From Vishniacozyma victoriae (taxonomy: Eukaryota; Basidiomycota; Tremellomycetes; Tremellales; Bulleribasidiaceae): a stretch of DNA of 64,000 bases. Location: contig JADPYG010000088.1 of NCBI GenBank assembly GCA_017654735.1, positions 2,604,001 through 2,668,000 of the forward strand. Direction: 5' to 3'. A program made the position numbers and the translations under genes. Positions 21,109 to 32,420 of the stretch are shown here, piece by piece (the stretch's first letter is position 1; each line of letters opens with the position of its first letter). Below the pieces are notes generated by a model that was not told where the DNA came from, did not search any database, and saw nothing but the letters and a program-made list of their open reading frames with translations.

Positions 21109-22237
21109 ATGAGCAAGCAGAGTATTAAGCCCTCCTCAGTCCCTAAGAGTCATGTGCTCGATACATTCAAACCAGAGTTGTTCAAGGGGAAAGTAATATT
21201 CACTACTGGAGGTTAGTACCCTCCCCACCCGCCCTGATCATTCTGACTCTAGGTCGAAGTGGGATCTGTTATACCATCACCGAGACACTCATGCGTCTAG
21301 GAGCAGATGCAGTCATCATTGGCAGAGAGCAAGTCCTCCCTCGAGGATTGTGCTGATGATAGTGCCAAAGGGCTCGAACAATCCGCTGTCGCCCTCTCCA
21401 AGACAACAGGTCGAAAATGCATCTCCGCCTCTGCAGATGTTAGAAACCCGGAGCAACTAGCTTCCGCGGTCCAGAAAGCTATCTCAGAATTTGGACATAT
21501 CGATCATGTAATCTGCGGAGCAGCTGGCAACTTGTACGTCTCTCCGCCCCTCTATCGCTGACAAAATAGCTTGTCGCCAATTGACGGCCTATCTTCCAAC
21601 GGGTTCAAGACTGTCATCGATATCGATCTTCTAGGAACATACAATACCATCAAAGCTACCCTAGCTTCCATCCGGGAATCGAAGGGAAGCTACCTGCATA
21701 TCTCCGCTACACTACATTATAGGGGAACACCATGGCAGGCGCATGTTAGTGCTGCCAAAGCGGGTGTGGATGCTTTGAGTCAGGCATTGGCGGTCGAGGA
21801 AGGTCCAAGGGGAGTTAGGAGTAATGTCATCGCTCCTGGGTAAGTGGACCGTTGGGATAAGAGCTGATGGTAGACCGATATCCGGAACAGAGGGAATGGA
21901 TAGATTGCAGACTGCTTCAATGATTTCGCAGATCCCGCTTTCCAGAATGGGCGATAAGAGTGAGTCCCGTGACTGCGACTATGCTGACAAGCTAGCCGAT
22001 ATCGGACATGCTGCCGCATTCCTCTTTTCTCCAGCAGCTTATTGGATCACTGGGCAGGTCTTGGTAAGTCACCCATCTTAGCTGATGGATGACGACGCTG
22101 ACTAGCAGGCGGTAGATGGCGGCGAGCATCACATGCGTACATCGTCTCTCCCATATCCCGAGTCTGTCTTGGACCCGCAGTCCATTATCGAAGCCACAAA
22201 GTCGAAGCCTAAACCCAAGCCCAAAGCAAAATTGTAA
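21109..22237 (+). CDS. SPS19: Peroxisomal 2,4-dienoyl-CoA reductase (Sps19/DECR2-like SDR) with PTS1
   Basis: Short-chain dehydrogenase of the DECR2 branch, which reduces 2,4-dienoyl-CoA with NADPH during beta-oxidation of unsaturated fatty acids. Exons: 21109-21211, 21253-21328, 21363-21533, 21570-21839, 21874-21959, 21996-22063 and 22109-22237. The nucleotide-binding turn is TTGGRSGIC, followed by [10 protein letters not shown], the ADVRNPEQL strand, CGAAGNFLSP, and the catalytic [10 protein letters not shown] (Ser and Lys of the DECR arrangement). Near the end are WITGQVLAVDGGEH and a Lys/Pro tail that stops in AKL, a peroxisomal targeting signal type 1. The second intron (21329-21362, 34 nt) needs a GC donor (GCAAGT) to keep frame. 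It diverges from the ABM-fold gene. Confidence 0.9.
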
Positions 22238-22329
22238 ATCAGGAGAGAGTACTTAATGCATACACAAGTGTTACTCCTTCCTACCTTCTGCTTCCCCTTG
22301 CGGCCGTACCTTTACTGCAATATCTACAC

Positions 22330-23972
22330 TTAGATGAGGTTACCCTGCTCGTCCCTTCGGCCGTAAGCGGCAGGAGGGGTGGGCTTGTTACCCAAGATCT
22401 TCTCGACCCTCTCGTGGAGCTTGGCGTCGAATTTAGGCAAGATCTCGAGAGCCTTGACATTCTCGTGAATCTGTTCAGGCTTGGTAGCTCCAAGCTAATC
22501 ATCAGCTTTCATCCTGTATAGACAGTAGGTACGTACGATACAGGTCGAAACGTTCTTGTTGGAGATGGCCCAAGCAAGAGCCAAGTTGCTCATGTTTGTA
22601 CCCAACTCCTCGGCGATCTTGGTCAAATCCCTAACCTTCTGGAGCTGGGCTTTACCCTCGTCGCTCTGCAAGAACTTGGCCTTTTCGGACGAAGCGCCTT
22701 GGACATTGACGGCGAATCGAGATCCCTCGGGTAGTCCATCGTTGTACTTGCCGGTGAGGATACCCTGCTCGAGGGGAGACCAGATGGTGCTGCACGTCAG
22801 TAATCGATACTCAGCTGGATGATGACAGACGTACGATCCGTATCCCTCCCATCGCCAGAGGGGGTCGTACTCGGTCTCAAAGTTGTCTCGGTGGAGCATC
22901 GAGTAGTGGGCCTGCTCAGCACATGGGCCGACCATGTTGAGTCGTCGAGCGATCTCGGTGGCCTGTTGGATTTGGTCTGGTGGTCAGCTAAGCTCGCGAC
23001 GAAGTGGTAGAGAGCTTACGGGATGTCCACTCGGAAGTACCCCAGTAGAAGGCCTTGTTGTCTGCACATCAGCATTGATCCGACATCGGAAAGAGGGCAC
23101 ATACTGTCAATCAACCAGTTGAAAGCTCGGACGGTCTATATATCAGCTGTTGCCCATCCAGCTATGGAGTCTTTCCAGCTTACCTCCTCCATGGGGACGG
23201 TGACATCAGGCCTGATCATCAGCTTCGCTCAGCACAGTATCACTAAACTGACCTGTGGGCAAAGATGACATCAACGTATTCAAGCTGCAAGTTCTTCAAA
23301 CTCTCAAGAGCACCCTCGATGATGTGCTTCCTGGAAAGACCTCGGGTGTTGTGAGTTTCCTTTCGGTTGGTACCGAAGAAGATCTTGGTGGTGATGATGT
23401 AGTCTCGTCGGTCCTGGATGTCAGTCCTACATCCCTCAGAGAAAGAGGTAGACTTACCCATCCGGATTCCTTGAGGACTCGGCCCATCTCTTTCTCGGAC
23501 TGAAGGTAAGTATGTGATTCACGATTGCATCAAGGGACTGACCTCTCCGGCGTTGTAAGCCTCGGCGGTCTGTCGCGGTCAGCTCTGTTTGCGTCGTCTG
23601 TTTAATGCACATACATCGAACATGTTGATACCTGCATGATCAGCTTGAGCTTGGGGGTACGGAGGTGCGAGCTTACCAGCATCCCAAGCAGCGTGCATGA
23701 GCTCCTTGACGATATCACCCTTGTGGTCATATCCGACGCTACACCGTCAGCGTCTCGCCCGCATCGATGGTAAGGAATACTCACGTCAACCATCCTCCAT
23801 AACTGAAGATGGGTACTCGCTAATCTGATCAGTTTGTTCCAGGATGGGGCGGATGTAGCTCACAAGACCGGTGTTACCGAGAGTTCGGAACTGGATCATC
23901 AGCCGGGTCCATCTGAAGCTGGCAGCTGCTCACGATCATGTTCTTCTTGTCAAATTGTTTACCCTCAGACAT
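22330..23972 (-). CDS. Aldo-keto reductase, voltage-gated K+ channel beta-subunit type
   Basis: NADPH-dependent AKR of the Kv-beta (AKR6) type. It starts [13 protein letters not shown] in a 39-nt first exon, then [20 protein letters not shown], and is broken by roughly ten short introns. The AKR tetrad is present: Asp and Tyr in [13 protein letters not shown], Lys in [10 protein letters not shown], and His in [31 protein letters not shown] and the [19 protein letters not shown] block are characteristic of Kv-beta proteins, as is the [16 protein letters not shown] cofactor-binding segment in the last exons. Fungal members are soluble reductases, and no channel alpha subunit is visible nearby. 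The next upstream gene on the same strand is the GH36 enzyme. Confidence 0.9.
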
Positions 23973-24255
23973 TGTTGATATGTTGTTTTGAGATATAGTA
24001 CTAATGGAACGATCTATGTGGCTGAGAAAAAGAAGAGTCTATATGTCCTCGTGTAGAAGCAAAGAAGTATATAACAGGATTGGAATCTGAGCATATGATG
24101 ACACCCTCTTTGGACCTCCACTTGCCTCCACTTTTGAGATTCCTGAAAGTGGAGTAAACCGGCGTGTTTCCGGAGAGTGGCGCCGAGGGGACCATGCGGG
24201 TCAGGCCAGTACTAGTAGCAAAGCATGCATTTCTTTTGGTCTATTTGTACAATCA

Positions 24256-26553
24256 TTACACCGAGACTCGGATCTCATAGTCTCCTGATTTGCCTCCACC
24301 TTGCGGCTTGATTGTTACAAGTTGAATTCCAGGAGCTTCGGCGCTCTTCCGTTCGATCTGTGTCGATTGACCATCTACCGCTGCTTTCAGGTCGGAAAGG
24401 TCGTCTAGAGCGAGAACTGTTACTCCCGCTTCGAATGGCGATTTGATGACTAAATCGGCTGGACATCAGCTATCGACCACAACCACAGCCGTGACAACTT
24501 ACATTTCTCCGTGGTGACCTTCAGTTGACCAAGCGGGGCGTACTTGTCAAGCATACCCAAGACCGCCAACTTCCTGCCTCCCAGCTTCCAGACTTTGGCA
24601 ATTACTATGCCCTCACATTCCGCCCTTGCTAGCTGAATCTTGAAATCCACCTTATCTCCAGGTCCAATGAGTTGGTACTTGTCGCTCCGACCCGTGAGGC
24701 CAATTGACCAGAGGACATACTCGCCATCTAGATTATCGACCTCTAGAGACTCCTCCACGTCCTGAAGACTGAGCTTATCTTTCGCCCAAGATTGTGTAGT
24801 TGCGCTGCGACAGTTCCATGCTCCGATGATCGATCCGTGAGCAGCTGGTACTTTCACATAAGCGAGCATAGCTGGACCATCGGCTGGACCTTGTAGATTG
24901 TCCCAGAACCATCTGCCTGGAAGAGCGGTCGCAGGGCTGTCGGTCTTGACCACCCTCACCGCCCCGCCTTCGACTTTAGATGTAAGTCGATCAATGATGG
25001 ACTGGTCGGTAGTGACGTCAGGAGTATCGGATACTAGAGTCGGACCAGGCGAGAGAGCACGTAGGAAGGCGTGGTATGTCGGCCACTTTTCTTCGGGGGC
25101 TGTCGCAAACATATCAAAGTCGGGAACGAGGCTTAGTTGAGAAGTCAGGATGGATCCATAAATATTGAATTGAACGTAGTCGGTATGTCGTTCCTCGTAC
25201 TCGAGGTTGAAATCGTCAGAGTTTCTGATATTAGCTATATCCAGAAGGGATGTGGGATAAAGTACCGGAAGATGAGATCACCAGCGGGTCGGTCGAAACC
25301 CAGGCCGCCGGGTCCATTCAGCATACGCTCATTATGCGACATGCACATGATGACCCTTTCTGTCGTGCCCCAGACTTTCTCAACGGCAGCCAACATGCCA
25401 CTCCACATTGCCTGTTGGATATGCCAAGCGCCAGGTCCAACGACTTGATCGAAAGTGGCTTGATTGTCGACCTGTCATCAGCGAGACCATCTGTAATTTG
25501 GATAGACTCACCTTGACGAAGTCAATACCCCAGCTCTTCATCTCGGTGAACCAATCCAACCAGAACTGTGCGGCCTTTTCCGGCGAGGGAAGCCATTGGT
25601 CCGCCCTATCTCCCGTCTGCAATGGGTCGTTGGCACCTCCGCGTACTTGATTCCTGTTTGCAGTCTTATATGGTTGACAGTCGTACTTTTGTACCAGAGT
25701 GCTGATTTTATCGATCGAGTTCCAATAACCTTGTAAAGTCATCCAGACCCCGACCTCCTCGATCCCTTTGGCTTTAAGCGCGTCGACAACTTCCTTCATT
25801 GGTGCTCCCATTCCGTCGTATGCGTGGAAGGAGGTGAGAGTACCCTCGGTTCCTTGACCTTTGGCTACTACATCCTGCCATCCATCGTCAATGAGGAAGG
25901 TCTTGATAGGAAAAGAAGGAATTAGGGTAAGGAGAGTATCTTTCGTAGGTCGACCAGCTGCGGTTGAGTCGCGCCCATCAATCCGCTTTACGGGAAACTC
26001 ACATCGCTTGCCAAAGCTCTCCCATGTACAGATACCAAGTCCATCCCAGTAATCTGATCCTCCGCCATGTCTCTTGCCCCCAACCAATTGTCGGGCAGCA
26101 TCCACAACAACCTTGACCACCTTCCCAGCATCGCTGCTACCAGTCGTCCTGCCTCTGACCACATACACCTCAGTCTCGACATCAGGCTGACATCTTCGGA
26201 CATTCATATATACCTTCGAGTCGGTCGGGTCGACGATTAAGTTGCAATTCGCTGCGAGAGTCGAGACGGGGTAAAGCGATAGGGTATGGGACCAATCTGG
26301 GGATTTTAGGAGGACGAGTGAAGAAGCCAAGTTGGCATGGTCGCGTAGAGTTCGATACGTTTTAGCTTCTACCCATGTTGGTCTATATATCAGCTCCACA
26401 CTTGCCTAATGGGAATACGTACTTGTTTCGTACAAAGGAGATTGTCTTCCATCCCCAAAGTTCCTCCGTAAATACCGTCTCATCCAAAGCTACCCTAGCG
26501 CTTTCCTGCCCCGCAGGCAAGATGAATCGTTGTATAGAGACTGACATACTCAT
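24256..26553 (-). CDS. GH36 alpha-galactosidase / raffinose-synthase (Sip1)-like glycosidase
   Basis: Glycoside hydrolase of the family that contains plant raffinose synthases and microbial alpha-galactosidases. The start used is the first ATG (26553); a second lies two codons later. An N-terminal beta-domain segment leads to the catalytic barrel: GLGICTWESFGKRCEF, FLIDDGWQDV, GVWMTLQGYW, and the probable nucleophile Asp in KVDNQATFDQ, split by an intron at about 25470. CMSHNERMLNG and FRNSDDF supply other active-site residues, and MFATAPEEKWPTYHAFLRAL follows. The C-terminal beta domain ends GDYEIRVSV. I see no signal peptide, so the enzyme is probably cytosolic. Substrate (raffinose-type sugars or other alpha-galactosides) is inferred from family only. 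Confidence 0.88.
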
Positions 26554-26880
26554 GGCCGGTCGAGGAGGTAGTGAGTGGAGAAGGAAAGGGCAGCGCCCAT
26601 GATGGATATATACACAGGTTGGAATGGAAGGACAAAAGAGCGGTTCGAAAGGAGGCCGGATTCACGCCGGTGTCTTCCCGGAATCGGAGCCTCGGTGGAC
26701 CTCCGACCCTCTCTATATCGCCTTGGGCGTCTATTGTATTGGTCCCTAGTGCTTTCTCGGAACATGCTTGGAGAGGGACGCCAAGGAGATTGCGGCGAAG
26801 AGGCGGACCGTGGCATCTGCCGGGCGGGGATACATGCAAAAGCAGACTATACGCCTCTCATATGTACCCTAAATATGTTT
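26554..26880. other. Intergenic gap upstream of GH36 gene
   Basis: These 327 bases hold the presumed GH36 promoter and the 3' end of the small gene at 26881. Overlapping ORFs on both strands lack any family resemblance or splice support, so none is called. Confidence 0.45.
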
Positions 26881-27090
26881 CTATTTTACATTTGGTCCTG
26901 ATGCACTGGTGATGGGTCCGGCGGCAATAGGCTTCTTGCCCAGTAATTTCACTAGATTTCGGAAAGCGTCGACCGTAGGCTGCTTGTCGCGGGGTGGTGC
27001 GAACTCCCGGATGATTGTGCCTATGGTGACAATCTTCTCGGTGGATATATTGGCGGCAGTGGTTTTGGGTGGAGTGATGAGTTTGGCCAT
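26881..27090 (-). CDS. Small protein of 69 residues, unknown, with probable 5' UTR intron
   Basis: One short ORF beginning MAKLITPPKTTAANISTEK and ending ITSASGPNVK. The middle (DAFRNLVKLLGKKPI) looks like a short amphipathic basic helix. No family is recognised. Support for a real gene comes from a well-formed splice pair just upstream on the same strand: a GTAAGT donor near 27137 and a CAG acceptor near 27106, 15 bases before the ATG. This is typical of 5' UTR introns in these fungi. No signal peptide or transmembrane segment is seen. Confidence 0.5.
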   Translation of the reverse strand: MAKLITPPKTTAANISTEKIVTIGTIIREFAPPRDKQPTVDAFRNLVKLLGKKPIAAGPITSASGPNVK

Positions 27091-27425
27091 TTTGTGATTA
27101 CCTGTCCATCAGTGCTTGTAATGAATGAGTGACTTACGAGTTGGGCAAAAAGACGTGTCAAGGTATGATGAGACGTCGAAGAATGCGCAGGGCAAAAGCA
27201 GTGAGGAGTTGTAGAGGTGGTACTTGTTCGGGTGTTTGGATGGACAGGAGTCAGGCGTAGATAAGTCTGATAACTTGGGGATGAGTATGATAGATGTATA
27301 AGTAAGAAGACACAGGACGAGTCGACTCCCTAAGTACCCTCACGGAAAATGACAAAATCTAAACAACAAACAAAGCTAGTTAGGAGCGGGAAGGACGAGG
27401 TTTCAGATCGGAAAAACGCGTACCA
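27091..27425. other. 5' region of the small 69-residue gene
   Basis: These 335 bases contain the proposed 5' UTR intron (about 27106-27137) and pyrimidine-rich leader sequence on the minus strand. No coding exon is supported. Confidence 0.4.
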
Positions 27426-27937
27426 TCAAATGGGATAGATAACAGTCGAGACCAACTTAAAGGTGTACAGATGTGTTCTCGGCCGATCACCCGAGAGGAG
27501 TCGGGATACTTCACCTACGCCATAGCATACATGCATGGCCAATATCCAAGGTTGGTGAAACTTGATTGTTCCTTTTTCAATGTTCATCATCACGATCGGA
27601 AGGGCAATGCCGGTAGCGGTTCGTGGCTCTTCAGGCTGTCGTAAAGGCAAATTATCGTCGAGTTCGTCATTGGGAGGTATCTTGGGAGGATTGATCGAGG
27701 TACATTCTAGTATAGCTTCGTGTAAAGCTGCTTGTATCGCTGTAAAATCGACCTTGGCAGTACCGTCGATAGATACTTTGTACTTCAGATCCTGCCTTTC
27801 GCCCCGCGAAGCTAGCTCAAAGCCTTCACCGAAGACAGTATCGGTTCTAGCCCTGTTGTGTATTTCCGACTATCACTTTTTTGCTCTGTAGCAGGGGACA
27901 TGCTGAGTATACAGTAGACCCGAAATGTGGATTTCAT
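27426..27937 (-). CDS. Unknown conserved-looking protein, about 150 residues
   Basis: Two predicted exons. The first (ATG at 27937) encodes MKSTFRVYW and is joined by an intron with GTATAC donor near 27910 and CAG acceptor near 27857. The second reads ARTDTVFGEGFELASRG, then DLKYKVSIDGTAKVDF and AIQAALHEAILEC, a Pro/Asp-rich loop, and TATGIALPIVMMNIEKGTI followed by HVCYGVGEVSRLL to the stop at 27426. Composition and codon use look coding over the whole second exon. I do not recognise the family. The first exon is the weak part: its intron lacks an obvious CTGAC branch point. It diverges from the Josephin gene. Confidence 0.6.
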
Positions 27938-27994
27938 CGTGAGGGTTGATTGATATTCTATGTCTCCTATTCATCCCCCCTGTTTAACGATAAG

Positions 27995-28014
27995 CCGGTG
28001 ACGAACGTCACCGG
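27995..28014. promoter_or_regulatory. Palindrome with TGACG/CGTCA half-sites in divergent promoter
   Basis: CCGGTGACG and CGTCACCGG are exact inverted 9-bp arms separated by AA. Each arm carries a bZIP (ATF/CREB) half-site, TGACG or CGTCA. The element lies in the 187-bp gap between the minus-strand gene starting at 27937 and the Josephin gene starting at 28125, so it could serve both. A regulatory role is inferred. Confidence 0.45.
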
Positions 28015-28124
28015 GTACTTACTCTACTTGGTCTCACTCTCTCACTCTGTAGACACCTTCACACAATTTCTTAGCTACTGTGATATTCTGATACTGGATA
28101 CAAGTATCACAAACGCCTAGCAAA

Positions 28125-29754
28125 ATGGATCTAGTACCTTGTAAGTCGAGGATATCAGCAGAGATCTCACTTTTCCGGTCAACGCTGACGCACAGTCATG
28201 TACTATGAGCGACAGGAGCAGGGTTCTCAGCTCTGTGCTCAGCACTGTCTGTACGTCTACTCATACTTTACCGTTTCATTTCGAACGCCATGTGAGGATA
28301 TGGCTGATTCTAGGAACAATATGCTTCAGCAACAAACCTATACAGAGCTCGACTTGGCTGAAATAGCCCGCAGGCACGTTTCCATATCACATCTCTTGCG
28401 CATAAAGCTGACATCCTCAGACTTGACGACGCCGAGAACACTGCTCTCTCTCGTCCCAACAAGAAATCCTACAATTACGACGACACTGGGTTCTTCTCCA
28501 TTTCAGTGCTCGAGCGGGCTTTGGAGGTCTGGGACTTGGCGCTGGTGAGGTGGCGAGGAGAGGCGATGAAGCCGTATCAGGATCATCCAGAGTAAGCCCC
28601 TACACACTCGCATGCGAGAGAAGCTGACTTTTAGGGATCAAGCGGCATTCATCCTAAATTTGGCTCAGCACTGGCTACCCCTTCGAAGATTCTCGCTCGA
28701 TCCCCATGCTCCCGGCGCAAAGAGGAGATGGTACAACATGAATTCTTTCTTACCCGGCGGGCCGGAGTGGATCTCTCCAACGTATCTTCGAATGGTACTA
28801 GAGCAGGCAGAGAAGGAGGGATACTCGGTCTTTGTAGTCAGGAAAGCTAGACACGAGGGAGGAGAAGGAACTGGGTCGGGAGAAGGACAAGGTTGGACTG
28901 ACGGTGGGATTGGAGTCTTGCCAGAGTGCATTGCCGATAGGATGGCCCTTCAGCTTGGCGAGCCATCCGGCCGAGGTGGTGCAGCCTCTGATCCAAGTCG
29001 TCAAGGTGAGTAGTACACTTACTCAGCCTGGTCCAAAGCTGATAAAAGCCTCAGGAAGCGGTGCCACGAACCCCGACGAACCAACTGTTGATGCTTCCTC
29101 CCTCCCTGCTCAAGCTGGGCCCTCTTCACCACCAGCTCGACGAAACAGACGACAAGAAGACCTGGAACCTCAATCACCCGATTCCGAGGCTTTCCCTACT
29201 GAACCAGTCCGTCGACCTTCCAGAAACGTCCCACAAGGCAATCTCGATTACGACGAAGACATCTCTTCAGACGATTTCGAAATGGACATGGATCCTACCG
29301 GTCAGCCAACATCCCGATCAGCCAGGGCGAATCAGTACGACCCAATAATGAATGAGGCTGAGCCAGCCGGTCCAAGCGACTTTACATTCCAATCGCGATC
29401 TTACGATGATGAAGATCAAGCCCTTCAAGCCGCTTTGAAGGCAAGTATGGAAGATCTACCTGCGGACTGGAAAGCACCTGAACCCAAGCCCGTCCGAAAA
29501 TCTATCACTAGTGCTGCGGATAGGATGAAGGCTGCTCAGGATAAAGCGCAGGCTGCTTTGAAGAGGGAGAGTGATTTGAGGGCAGAGGTTGAGGCAGAGG
29601 AGAAGAAAAGGCAGAAAGAGGCTGAAGAGGAGGATGAAGAGGAAAAGCTAGAGGATCTCAGTCCTGGTAAGCTCACAGGTTCCTGTTATTTGGCGGAACG
29701 CAGCTGACTTTGACAGAGGAGATCAGGCGAAGGCGATTGGCTAGATTCGGATAG
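28125..29754 (+). CDS. Josephin-domain deubiquitinase (ataxin-3-like) with UIM
   Basis: Cysteine protease that trims ubiquitin chains. The first exon is tiny (MDLVP), joined to FMYYERQEQGSQLCAQHCLN; the catalytic Cys is that of SQLC. The catalytic His is in NLAQHWLPLRRF and the Asn in RRWYNMNSF, and PEWISPTYLRMVLEQAEKEG closes the Josephin fold. A linker rich in Ser/Pro/Asp follows, then a ubiquitin-interacting motif DEDQALQAALKASMEDL near 29430, then a basic/acidic coiled segment ending EIRRRRLARFG. No polyglutamine is present. One intron (donor near 28375) appears to use GC at its 5' end. Domain order matches ataxin-3: Josephin first, UIM after. It is tail-to-tail with the CASP gene across about 125 bp. 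Confidence 0.93.
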
Positions 29755-29878
29755 AGAACCAAGAATTGGTGATATGAGGACGTGAGATATGTAAATTTAC
29801 CGGCGCTGAACATTATCAAAATCAATATCGCGCAGCATGCATGTATACTACACTATACACTATGGTGCACCAAGACGT

Positions 29879-32352
29879 CTAGATTGGTTTTATAGATATC
29901 GCCTTCCCTGACGAATCACTAGCCGACATAGTATTGAATAAGACGAATAAAATCAAAATATGCAATGTCGCAGCGTAAAGGATGAAAGCACTTCTCGCAC
30001 GTCTATTCCCAATGATTGTTTTCGTCAGCGCAAAGACTGCCCGATCTAAGGGATTGAGAGCTTGGATTGCTCTTTGTGCTTCCTGTCTCGTCAGCTGATG
30101 CCCACTTGAGGACTGCGAACCAGCTTACCCTGCCTTTGAAAGCTTCGAAGGGGTTCATGCTCTCTTCATATTTATCCTTGTAACGCCCAATATCATCTTC
30201 ACGACGCATAACGCCATTCAACATCCCTGCTCCACTAGATCCACTAGGGCCCGGGATGGCTGTATCTCGATATGATTGGGTATATCTGACTTTCTCGTAT
30301 AGCTTTAGATTATCTGATTGTAGGGATTTGATCTCGGCTCTAAGGTCCGAGATTGATTCGAATTGTTTTCGAAGTTCCTGCATTATCAGCACTTTGGTCT
30401 GAATTTTGCTATAGGTAGACGCACCTCCTCTAATTCGGCATTACGTTGCCTGAATCGATCTCGCTGTGAGGTGACGATCGGTAGGATTGATGTATCTCCA
30501 TTGGCTCCGACAGCAGGTGCAGCTCTCCCATCCTGATAAGTCAGCACATTTTCATTATGAAGGGGTCCACTCACCGGCTTGCCAATATCCAACCCAGCGA
30601 GCCCAGCTCCACCTTCCCTATCCCTACCCTCACCCTCCTTGTTCAGACTCATCAAATCGTTCTCAAGCCTCTCGTTCAATTGCTTGATAGTGTTGAGCTC
30701 ATTCTGAAGCTGATCAATCGTATCGGCCGATTTCTCATGTGTCGTCGAGAGCTCATCCCAGGATACCCTTAGTTTGGTTAGGTCTTCTAGGAGTCGACGG
30801 TTCTTGGAGACTAGGAGATTTTCGAGGGATTTGTTGAGTTTGGCATTTGCCACGTCGGCGTTGGGGTCGGGGAGGTGGACGTCGTCGCTGTCGTTGAAAT
30901 CGCCGCCGGAAAATTCAACAAACTGGACGTGAGCTACAGCTTTGCGACAACTGGAAGCTTCAGCTCACTTTCATGATCTCGAGCTCTCGCTTGATCTCAT
31001 CGTAATCGCCAAACTGCTTGACCTTGGACCTCAGTGTCTCAATCTCAGCTGCCTATCTTGTCAGCTTCTTCAGGGCAAGCCTTAGGGAGCTCACATGACT
31101 AGCAGCCTCCTTGGCAGCTTCGTCGACCTTCTTCTTCATTGCCCTTTCACCCTCGGCTTTAGATTCTTTAACCTGGTCAAGAGCTCGTAATAAGCGCGAA
31201 GCCTCCGCTTCAAGCTCGCTGATTTGCGTTTCGAGCTGCTTGACTCGGTCTGCCTGGCCTGATCCGCTCTTGACTGATTCGATCTCGCTACGGAGCATTT
31301 CCTGGTTGTCAGCTCAGAGTTTCGAAAGACACGTTTTAGCTTACATTCCGTCGCTCGACTGCTGCGACCCTCTCGTTCGCCCTCGTGAGGTCGGCAGCGA
31401 CCATATCTAACTCTGCCAATCTAGAGACGACATCCTGCTCTGCATTCGTTAGCTGCGCTCTTGCTGAAAGGAAGCGATAGCTTACCTTCCCTCTGACTGG
31501 CGTCCATGAGCTTAGCCTGGGTGCTTTCGTTCGAGGTGTGCATATCGCGAAGCTGGTTCTTGACCGTTTGGACTTGTTTCGCTAGATCCTTCTCCCTATA
31601 AAGTCAGATTGATGTTCTAGCACATCCAAGCATACCTCTCTTCATAATTCCTCATCTTCTCGTCATATTCGGCATTCAGCTCGTTCTCCTTCTGGGTGAC
31701 CCTCTCCTGAATCAGGTCATCCATCTATATCGTCAGCTTAGCCACGTCGTTTGCGGGCGACATAGCTTACCTTCTCTTCCATACTCTCCACTTTGGCCTC
31801 TGCCTTCTTCCTCTTGTCTTCTACACTACTCATCTCCCCGACCTGTCTCTTCAAATCTCCATTCTCCTCTCTCAATCTAGCCAATTCACTCTCCAGCATC
31901 CTAGCTTCTGCCACCTTGACCGTCTGATCTACCGCAGCGTCAAGCAGAGGATATGGATCCGGAGCGTCTGAGAGGAGCTTGTAGAGGTTCAAGAAGGATG
32001 TTTCGGACATTTTGGACCGTCGGGTTAAACTGTCAATTTCACCCTGGTAGGCTTTCAAGAGGACTTTGATCGAGTTGAACTTTTCATTGTCGTCTGGCTG
32101 TTTCTTGAATTCTGGTTCGTCAGCTATGTCATAATACATCTAGCAGACGACTGACCTCTGGTCTGCTCCGCCAGCTTCTTCCTTCCCACCATGTTCTCTT
32201 TCTGATTCTCGACCAGCTCGAGAGCGGTCGAGTCCAGCGACTTCTGCAGCTCCGAGAGATTGATCTCTGCCTGTCAGCTTGTCCCTATCATGAGATCACC
32301 CCAGCTTACCCTTCCATGTTGATAACGCTGCTGAAAAGTTCTGTTCCGCCAT
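29879..32352 (-). CDS. COY1: CASP/Coy1-family Golgi coiled-coil tail-anchored protein
   Basis: Golgi tether of the CASP family (spliced product of human CUX1; yeast Coy1). Minus strand, about ten exons. It starts MAEQNFSAALSTWKEINLSE. The conserved N-terminal segment is FNSIKVLLKAYQGEIDSL, TRRSKMSETSFLNLYKLL and APDPYPLLDAAVDQ. Long coiled coil follows. The CASP C-terminal domain is present: SQRDRFRQRNAELEE, DNLKLYEKVRYTQSY, YEESMNPFEAFKGREAQRA, LNPLDRAVFALTKTIIG. It ends with a hydrophobic membrane anchor ILYAATLHILILFVLF at about 29930-29985 and a short tail. It is divergent from SFI1 across 158 bp and lies tail-to-tail with the Josephin gene. Confidence 0.93.
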
Positions 32353-32420
32353 AGTGAACAATGATATAGAGTGGGTAGTAGTCTGTGGTCACATATAGCC
32401 CATTTCCGGTTACACCTTCG

